Shown one piece after another: positions 36,463 to 41,737 of a stretch of 41,737 bases of DNA (positions within the stretch are counted from its first letter, which is position 1; every line of letters starts with the position of its first letter). The notes under the pieces were generated by a model. The model was given only the letters and a program-made list of their open reading frames with translations. It ran no database searches and was not told where the DNA came from. The translations under genes and the position numbers were made by a program. The stretch comes from JBKPCD01 sp046727175 (lineage in GTDB: Bacteria; Acidobacteriota; Vicinamibacteria; Vicinamibacterales; 2-12-FULL-66-21): assembly GCA_046727175.1 (NCBI GenBank), contig JBKPCD010000151.1:1-41737 (forward strand). Direction: 5' to 3'.

Positions 36463-38000
36463 CCTAGGCCTCCTAACCGCCTTGCTTTCAAGAATATCAC
36501 GCCTTGCAGCGGCTCCGTGACCCGAAAATCATCAGCGACCGAGTGCCCGACGATCCAGACGATTCGATCCTCGCTATCGACCACGAGCGGGAGCGAGTCG
36601 CGTTCCTCGCGCGGTACTTTTCGGTCAACGAGGAAGTCCTGCAGCTTCTTGCCTCGTCCGCCGAGACCGAACGGTCGAAACCGATCACCCGGCAGGCGCG
36701 ACCGCACCGCCAGCGGGAGCACCGGCCGGTCAGCCCGAACCAAGGCTGTCAGGGGATCGCCGGGAAACTCCCGGCTCTTGCCAGGAGGATGCCAGCGCGT
36801 GTCCTGGGCCGTCTCGATGGCCTCTCCTTCACCGCAAAACGCTGAAACCGACCACCCTTGCGCCTCGAGAACGACTTCTCCAGGTATAGACAACGGAACC
36901 CGAAAAGAGTTCGAGAACGGCGCACGCTGTGTGCGCCCAAGCACAATCTTGTCTGCCGTTCTGGTCGCCTGTTGGCCGGGGAGACTCACGCTCGATCGCT
37001 CGGACTGGCGCGCGAGGGCCAACAGGCGTTCGACGTGCTCGAACCCGACGAACCGCGCCGGTGCCAGAATCGACAGGGCGAGTCGCACGACACGAGAGGC
37101 CAGCGCCGGGTGCGCGGCCACGAGCCCGTCCGCGTCGATCTCAACCTGGCCCGGCTCGCGCTTTTGACGACGTGGCGCGACCGCGATCCAGTCTGCGACC
37201 CCGTCGGCCGCTGGGATGTCGACCGACCTCAGCCGGCCGGTGTCATCGCGTTCTCTAACTAAGACGAGGGAACTTGCCAAATCGATTGCTTCTTGTTCGA
37301 GACGTTCGCTGTCTTCGCGAGCGATCGCCGCCTCCCGAGCGAGGACGTCGACCACTGCCGGCGAAAACTCTCGCTGAAGAAGCGGGATCAATTCATGACG
37401 GACCCTGTTCCGCGCGAACGTCGTATCGGTGTTCGTCTCGTCCTCGCGGAACGTGAGACCGCGTTCAGCCAGCCACTCACGGAGCTCGGCACGACTGATT
37501 TCGAGCAGCGGACGAACGACGAGGCCTGCCTTTGGGCGAATCGCGGAGAGCCCCCGGAGTCCAGAGCCTCTGATAAGACGAAGCAGGAAGGTCTCGGCCT
37601 GGTCGTCACGCGTGTGGCCGGTTGCGACAACGTCCGCGCGGACCTCGCTTGCGATTCTGATGAAGAACTCGTAGCGCACCCGCCGTCCCGCATCTTCGAT
37701 CGACGTACGAAGCTCGCGGGCGATCCCACGAACGTGACGCCGTTCCGCGTAGAACGGGATGCACAGATCACGGGCGAGAGCCCGGCAGAATTCCTCGTCA
37801 TCGTCAGCCGCGACGCGCAGCCCGTGGTTCACGTGTGCGATGCCGGCGACTGCCAGCTCTGCTTGCCTTTCGAGCTCACGCAACAGATACAGGAGCGCGA
37901 CGGAATCGGATCCTCCCGATACGGCGACGACCAGGCGTCCGCCTCGCGGAACCAACGCAAACTTATGAATCGTCGCGAGAACGCGGGCGGGAAGATCCAT
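36459..38000 (-). CDS. tilS: tRNA(Ile)-lysidine synthetase
   Basis: A 513-residue PP-loop enzyme that changes C34 of tRNA-Ile2 (CAU) to lysidine so it reads AUA. The ATP loop is AVSGGSDS (26-33), followed by VNHGLR, GHTRDDQAETFLLRLIRGSG and RPLLEISRAEL. The middle linker and C-terminal domain (LPGDRFRPFGLGGRGKKLQDFL, the TilS C-terminal signature) complete the long E. coli-like form. It overlaps ftsH by TTGA. A tRNA gene with CAU anticodon lies 80 bases upstream on the same strand. Confidence 0.95.
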   Translation of the reverse strand: MDLPARVLATIHKFALVPRGGRLVVAVSGGSDSVALLYLLRELERQAELAVAGIAHVNHGLRVAADDDEEFCRALARDLCIPFYAERRHVRGIARELRTSIEDAGRRVRYEFFIRIASEVRADVVATGHTRDDQAETFLLRLIRGSGLRGLSAIRPKAGLVVRPLLEISRAELREWLAERGLTFREDETNTDTTFARNRVRHELIPLLQREFSPAVVDVLAREAAIAREDSERLEQEAIDLASSLVLVRERDDTGRLRSVDIPAADGVADWIAVAPRRQKREPGQVEIDADGLVAAHPALASRVVRLALSILAPARFVGFEHVERLLALARQSERSSVSLPGQQATRTADKIVLGRTQRAPFSNSFRVPLSIPGEVVLEAQGWSVSAFCGEGEAIETAQDTRWHPPGKSREFPGDPLTALVRADRPVLPLAVRSRLPGDRFRPFGLGGRGKKLQDFLVDRKVPREERDSLPLVVDSEDRIVWIVGHSVADDFRVTEPLQGVIFLKARRLGGLG

Positions 38001-38002
38001 GT

Positions 38003-38068
38003 CAAGAGAGAAGGGAGAAGGGAAAAGGGAAAGAGTTATCCCTTTCCCTTTTCCGTTTTCCCTTGTCA
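38003..38068. repeat. Heptamer-period inverted array between tRNA and tilS
   Basis: Left AGAGAAG, GGAGAAG, GGAAAAG, GGAAAGA (38006-38033). Right CCCTTTC, CCTTTTC, CGTTTTC, CCTTG (38040-38065). It forms a fold-back with a short loop. On the minus strand it starts about 13 bases after the tRNA CCA end and stops three bases before the tilS ATG. Confidence 0.82.
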
Positions 38069-38080
38069 GCGAAGAAAGTA

Positions 38081-38157
38081 TGGTGCCGGTGCAGGGACTT
38101 GAACCCCGGACCCTGCGGATATGAGCCGCATGCTCTAACCAACTGAGCTACACCGGC
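38081..38157 (-). tRNA. tRNA with CAU anticodon (tRNA-Met, or possibly tRNA-Ile2)
   Basis: On the minus strand the cloverleaf is complete. It has acceptor GCCGGTG/CACCGGC, D arm GCTC..GAGC, anticodon stem TGCGG/CCGCA around loop CTCATAT (anticodon CAT), T arm CGGGG-TTCAAGT-CCCTG, discriminator A and an encoded CCA. The length is 77. Elongator Met is the default reading. Because tilS, which modifies tRNA-Ile2(CAU), follows on the same strand, Ile2 identity is a real alternative. The initiator is excluded by the paired G1-C72 end and the anticodon stem. Confidence 0.93.
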
Positions 38158-38168
38158 AGGAATTTGTA

Positions 38169-38174
38169 ATTGTA
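38169..38174 (-). promoter_or_regulatory. Probable -10 box for the tRNA (and possibly tilS)
   Basis: TACAAT on the minus strand, with about 11 bases to the tRNA 5' end, suits a tRNA promoter with a very short leader. The matching -35 region is weak, so this is tentative. Confidence 0.4.
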
Positions 38175-38255
38175 CCATGAGCCGAGGGCCTGCTCGCGCG
38201 CGCCAGGCCGGTAGTTCGGGCGCTCGGTGTTCGGTAGCTCGCTGAATCCGCCGCT

Positions 38256-39194
38256 CTAATCTTCAATCAGTGCAGCCGCGAGGAGCGGGATCATGATCTC
38301 GTGATGGCCGACGAGCGAATACCCCTTCCCGATCCCTGCGACAGGACGCGCGACGACGTTGGTGAGCGGCCGATACAGTCGCTCGAAATCCAGGTTGACC
38401 GTCGTCAAACCGTCGAGCGGAACCCCGCGATTCCTCGCAAGCGCCACAGCCTTCAGGAACACTTCCGGCAGCACGACTGCCGAGCCGCAATTGAGATAGA
38501 CGCCGCCGCGAAGTCTGGCAACGTTGGAGACGAGAAACCGGAAATCCCGAAGGCTGCCTTCGCCAAGCGCGGCGCCCGACGCATCAGGATGCATGTGGAT
38601 GATGTCGGTGCCAATGCCGATGTGCACCGTCACAGGAATCCCGAGCCGTGCAGCCGCACCGACAACGCTGAGCGATTCGTGCGGAGGTCGCAGATCGTGA
38701 ATCCGCTTGCCCACGGCTTGACCTATACCGAGGCCCGAACCAACGCCGTCGTTGATCGCCTGATTCAGCAGTCGACCGGTTTCGTCCGCCATACCGAAAC
38801 GGCCAGGTCCCAGCGCTTCGTCGACTTCCTCCGATGTGGACCCGGCAAGCGCCACCTCGAAGTCGTGAATGACGACAGCGCCATTCACGGCAACGGCTGA
38901 CACGAACCCACGCTCCATCAAGTCGATGATCACGGGCGACAGACCCGTCTTGATGACGTGCGCGCCGAGTCCCCACAGAATGCCTCGGTTCGCGTCATGC
39001 GCGCCGCGAATCGCGGCAACGACCGCCTTGAAATCGGCACCGGCCAGGATGCCGGGCAGCGATGCGATCAGCTCACGGACGTTCCCGCTCCGCAATGGTT
39101 TCGCAAAGTCAGCTGCGTGTGCTTTGCTCGACCGGGACGTCAGCGGATAGGTCTTGATGCCGGAGAGATCGAATTCTTCGTACTCGAATGGCAC
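38256..39194 (-). CDS. Deoxyhypusine-synthase-like protein
   Basis: A 312-residue protein that resembles deoxyhypusine synthase in order of segments: ANRGILWGLGAHVIKTGLSPVIIDL, GAVVIHDFEVALAGST, LGIPVTVHIGIGTDIIHMHP and GGVYLNCGSAVVLPEVFLKA. Eukaryotic and archaeal DHS modify eIF5A, which bacteria lack. The bacterial group may act on small polyamines or another target; the usual active-site Lys context (AVSWGKI) is not seen. Recognition is by pattern, so the family is fairly sure but the activity is not. The GTG at 39194 begins PFEYEEFDLSGIKTYPL and has no clear ribosome site. Confidence 0.75.
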   Translation of the reverse strand: MPFEYEEFDLSGIKTYPLTSRSSKAHAADFAKPLRSGNVRELIASLPGILAGADFKAVVAAIRGAHDANRGILWGLGAHVIKTGLSPVIIDLMERGFVSAVAVNGAVVIHDFEVALAGSTSEEVDEALGPGRFGMADETGRLLNQAINDGVGSGLGIGQAVGKRIHDLRPPHESLSVVGAAARLGIPVTVHIGIGTDIIHMHPDASGAALGEGSLRDFRFLVSNVARLRGGVYLNCGSAVVLPEVFLKAVALARNRGVPLDGLTTVNLDFERLYRPLTNVVARPVAGIGKGYSLVGHHEIMIPLLAAALIED

Positions 39195-39302
39195 GGAGGA
39201 AGGATAAGGGAAAACGCGCGGAGTCTGAAGACCCCGGGGTACAGTGCGTGATTGCAAAGCCGCCGCATCACACACGCTTGTGGGACTGGGTCATCAGCAT
39301 CA

Positions 39303-39334
39303 CAGGTTTGTAGGGCGGGTCTTCGGACCCCGCC
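39303..39334. terminator. TTCG-loop hairpin downstream of queA
   Basis: GGCGGGTC-TTCG-GACCCCGCC forms a stem with one bulged base and a stable TTCG loop. It lies a few bases past the queA stop on the minus strand, so it probably ends queA transcription. It lacks a T-run. Confidence 0.55.
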
Positions 39335-39339
39335 GCACT

Positions 39340-40461
39340 TCACACAATCAACATCGCGTCCCCGTAGCTGTAAAACCGATACCGCGCCCGAACGGCTGCC
39401 GCGTAGGCCGCAAGCACGTTCTCGCGTCCCGCGAACGCGGACACGAGCATCAGCAGCGACGATTTCGGTAGATGGAAATTCGTCAGCAGACCGCTGATCA
39501 GCTGAAAATCGAACCCCGGATGAATGAACAGCTCCGCAGTGGCTCGTCCTGCCGCAACTGTTCCGCGCGATCGAATCGCCGCGTCTTCCAGCGCACGCGT
39601 TGTCGTTGTTCCGACGGCGACAACGCGGCGGTGTTCGGAGCGCGCCCGTTCGATTGTGCGAGCCGCGGACTCCGAGATCTCGTAAGACTCAGGATCGACC
39701 ACGTGTTCTTCGACGATCGATGTTCGGACGGGCTTGAACGTTCCGTATCCGACGTGCAGCGTAATCTGGCAGCGCTCGATCCCTTGACGCGCCAGCTCGT
39801 CGAGGAGCTCCGGCGTGAAGTGCAGACCGGCGGTGGGCGCGGCTACCGATCCTCGAACGCGTGAGAAGACGGTTTGGTACCGCTCACGATCCAGTGACGT
39901 GTCGTGTCGTTTGATGTACGGCGGGAGCGGGACGTGCCCGAGCGCATCGACCAGGTAGTCGACGTCCCCTCCGGAGTCCGACCAGAGCCGGATCCGTCGT
40001 CGGCCGTGAAATCGCCGCTCGAGGACTTCGGCCATCAGGACACCGGCATCCCCTTCGAATCGCATCATCGACCCGGGTTTCAACTTCTGACCAGGATGCA
40101 CGAGCGCGTCGCAGATCCTGCCCGAAACCTTGGCACTTGCTGGCACGAAATTCGCCAGTACCTCAGACTCGAGCGTAGTTGCACGCTCGGGCTGGGCTGC
40201 ATCGGCTGAGCCCAGCAGCAGGCACTCGGCCGCGCCGCCGCTCGGCACTCTTTTGCCGAGGAGTCGTGCTGCGAACACGCGGGTGTCGTTGACGACGAGG
40301 AGATCGCCGGGACGGAGCGTTGAAGGGAGATCGGCAATCGCGCCGTGCCGAACGTCACCGCGCGAGCGATTGAGAATCATCAATCGCGATGTCCCGCGAG
40401 ACGGCGGATACTGCGCAATGAGCTCGTCAGGAAGCTCGTAGTCGAAATCGGTTACCAGCAT
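39340..40461 (-). CDS. queA: tRNA preQ1(34) S-adenosylmethionine ribosyltransferase-isomerase
   Basis: A 373-residue enzyme that adds the epoxycyclopentane ring from SAM to preQ1 in tRNA, a late step of queuosine synthesis. Family segments are DFDYELPDELIAQYPP, RSRGDVRHGAIADLP, LLVVNDTRVFAARLLG, LGHVPLPPYIKR, YQTVFSRVRGSVAAPTAGLHFT, LHVGYGTFKPV and NFHLPKSSLLMLVSAFAG. It lies far from queC and queE (about 20 kb) and next to an unrelated permease on the other strand. queD, queF and tgt are not in the window. Confidence 0.97.
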   Translation of the reverse strand: MLVTDFDYELPDELIAQYPPSRGTSRLMILNRSRGDVRHGAIADLPSTLRPGDLLVVNDTRVFAARLLGKRVPSGGAAECLLLGSADAAQPERATTLESEVLANFVPASAKVSGRICDALVHPGQKLKPGSMMRFEGDAGVLMAEVLERRFHGRRRIRLWSDSGGDVDYLVDALGHVPLPPYIKRHDTSLDRERYQTVFSRVRGSVAAPTAGLHFTPELLDELARQGIERCQITLHVGYGTFKPVRTSIVEEHVVDPESYEISESAARTIERARSEHRRVVAVGTTTTRALEDAAIRSRGTVAAGRATAELFIHPGFDFQLISGLLTNFHLPKSSLLMLVSAFAGRENVLAAYAAAVRARYRFYSYGDAMLIV

Positions 40462-40492
40462 CGCCGACAGCGCGAATCACGCGAGACGTGGA

Positions 40493-41683
40493 ATGACGAA
40501 TCGCCAGAAAGCCGCGGCGCTCGTGGACGACCACGCATCCCGACGAAAGGGATCCATCGAAGCAGAAGGGGAATCACCGCCGGTCGTCATTCGCATGCCG
40601 GTCAACGTTCGAAACGTCGCGTTGACCATTATTGCCGCTCTCGCGGTGATCCTGTTCCTCCGGCTCGCACAGTCGGTGCTGATTCCAATCGTGCTGGGGA
40701 TTCTCATCAGCTACGCGTTGACCCCGCTCGTGAACTCGATCACGCGACTGAGAGTTCCACGCAGTGTCGGTGCCGCCGTCGCGATATCCATTCTCGCCGG
40801 AAGCCTCGGGATCGGCATGTACTCGCTCAGTGACGAAGCCATGGCCTTCATCGGCGACGTGCCGCAGGCCGCGCAGCGGATACGCGCCCGGCTGGCCGCG
40901 CACCGGCGTCAGACGAACGGCGCGCTTCAGCAGGTGCAGCGCGCCGCGAACGAGATCGACAAGACCGCACTGGCCACTCAACCGGAGTCGACGAGCCCCG
41001 GCGGCATTACGAAGGTTCAAGTGGTCCAGCCGCCATTCAGGGCATCGGACTATCTCTGGATAGGCGGCGTGGGGCTCGTCGGGTTTATCGGGCAGCTGAC
41101 AATCATCCTGCTGCTCGTGTACTTCTTCCTCGTGACGGGCGATCTCTACAAACGCAAGTTAGTGAAGATCGCGGGACCGAAGCTGTCGCAACAGAAGATC
41201 ACCGTCCAGATCCTCGACGAGATCAACCGCCAGATCGAGAGTTTCATCCGCGTACAGGTGCTCGTCAATCTGCTGGTGGCAGTCGCAACGGGCGCGATGC
41301 TGTGGTGGTTCGGTCTCGAGCAGTTCGCCATCTGGGGCCTGCTGGCCGGCATCTTCAACTCCATTCCGTATCTCGGTCCGGTCGTGATGACCGGCGGCCT
41401 CGGCGTGGTTGCGTTCCTTCAGTTCGACGATCTGGTAAAGACCGCGTACATCTGTGGTGCGGCACTCGTCATCACGAGCCTCGAGGGACTTCTGCTCACG
41501 CCGACTCTGATGGGACGCGCCGCCCGCATGAATCCCGTCGCAATCTTCGTCGGCCTCCTGTTCTGGAGCTGGATCTGGGGCGCGTGGGGCACGATCCTCG
41601 CGGTGCCGATGCTCATGATGCTGAAGGCGGTCTGCGATCACGTCGAAGACTTGCAACCGATTGGAGAGCTGCTGGGAGAATGA
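40493..41683 (+). CDS. AI-2E/PerM-family transporter
   Basis: A 396-residue membrane protein of the AI-2E (PerM) family with about eight helices. A polar N-terminal region (1-40) leads to VLIPIVLGILISYALTPLV, a central loop of about 100 residues rich in Gln/Arg, and the conserved C-terminal segments GLLAGIFNSIPYLGPVV and EGLLLTPTLMGRAARMNP. Members export small molecules or act as cation/proton exchangers; the cargo here is unknown. It diverges from queA with a 31-base gap, which must hold both promoters or parts of them. A heptamer array follows the stop. Confidence 0.93.
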   Translation: MTNRQKAAALVDDHASRRKGSIEAEGESPPVVIRMPVNVRNVALTIIAALAVILFLRLAQSVLIPIVLGILISYALTPLVNSITRLRVPRSVGAAVAISILAGSLGIGMYSLSDEAMAFIGDVPQAAQRIRARLAAHRRQTNGALQQVQRAANEIDKTALATQPESTSPGGITKVQVVQPPFRASDYLWIGGVGLVGFIGQLTIILLLVYFFLVTGDLYKRKLVKIAGPKLSQQKITVQILDEINRQIESFIRVQVLVNLLVAVATGAMLWWFGLEQFAIWGLLAGIFNSIPYLGPVVMTGGLGVVAFLQFDDLVKTAYICGAALVITSLEGLLLTPTLMGRAARMNPVAIFVGLLFWSWIWGAWGTILAVPMLMMLKAVCDHVEDLQPIGELLGE

Positions 41684-41687
41684 GCGG

Positions 41688-41731
41688 GTGCCGGGGTTCG
41701 GGGTCGGGGGTGGGTTCGGGGTTCGGCATCG
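41688..41731. repeat. Heptamer-period array after the AI-2E gene
   Basis: Seven-bp steps near GGGGTTC (GCCGGG GTTCGGG GTCGGGG GTGGGTT CGGGGTT CGG) begin five bases after the stop at 41683 and run to the window edge. The right half, if any, lies outside. Confidence 0.65.
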
Positions 41732-41737
41732 ATTCCG

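Noticed and set aside
38081..38157. Initiator tRNA(fMet) reading of the CAU tRNA
   Set aside because: The acceptor end is fully paired (G1-C72) and the anticodon stem lacks the three G-C pairs typical of initiators.

Overview
The window is 41.7 kb of GC-rich bacterial chromosome. It looks like an Acidobacteriota genome, perhaps of the Vicinamibacteria type. This is inferred from the PadR regulator next to a permease-prefix-like membrane protein, the Pal protein with a Cys pair in its OmpA domain, a class II aldolase microcompartment locus, and very dense intergenic repeats. No phage, CRISPR array, rRNA or complete insertion sequence was seen.

Layout. 1-4.4 kb: 3' end of pyrF, a Pal lipoprotein, a SAM methyltransferase and a GT-C glycosyltransferase. 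4.4-9.4 kb: a LysW-like acidic carrier coupled to larE, a receiver-PilZ protein, and an ArsR/SmtB regulator with a Zn/Cd P-type ATPase. 9.4-16 kb: a strong promoter, a Gld-type ABC transporter operon, a DUF4340 protein and a DacB-type peptidase. 16-18.3 kb: PadR, a membrane protein, a 125-bp tandem repeat and a HEAT-repeat protein. 18.3-21.2 kb: alaX, queC and queE. 21.4-22.7 kb: a probable selenoprotein (ArsC/Spx family, in-frame TGA followed by a hairpin) coupled to a DUF72 gene. 22.7-27.7 kb, minus strand: cyclophilin, endonuclease III, a 2-hydroxyacid dehydrogenase and a compact bacterial microcompartment (BMC) cluster. The cluster holds a class II aldolase with a C-terminal encapsulation-like helix, one BMC-H, three BMC-P and a 70-residue protein joining an encapsulation-like helix to a CxxCxxC motif. 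27.7-38.2 kb, minus strand: a housekeeping run of tRNA(CAU), tilS, ftsH, folP, cdaA, cdaR, glmM, pdxJ, a hydrolase, a TPR protein and a YHS-like protein. 38.2-41.7 kb: a deoxyhypusine-synthase-like gene, queA and an AI-2E/PerM permease.

How genes work together. tilS through pdxJ joins tRNA modification, membrane proteolysis, folate, c-di-AMP and cell-wall precursor functions in a familiar bacterial order. queA, queC and queE belong to queuosine synthesis but lie at separate loci. The BMC cluster probably encloses aldol cleavage of a deoxysugar phosphate. No aldehyde dehydrogenase, PduL or kinase is present here, so the pathway must be completed elsewhere or differ from the usual scheme.

Repeats are the other main theme. 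Four types occur: (a) arrays with a 7-bp period, each locus with its own sequence, usually starting at or just after a stop codon or RNA 3' end and often able to fold back; (b) two 13-bp GGGACAGSCACCC arrays sharing a terminal motif; (c) four GC-rich dispersed elements; (d) one 125-bp tandem repeat. They repeatedly set or reach the ends of coding regions (pyrF, the methyltransferase, folP, nth, aldolase, arsR, queE).

All calls come from reading the sequence and family knowledge; no database search was possible.
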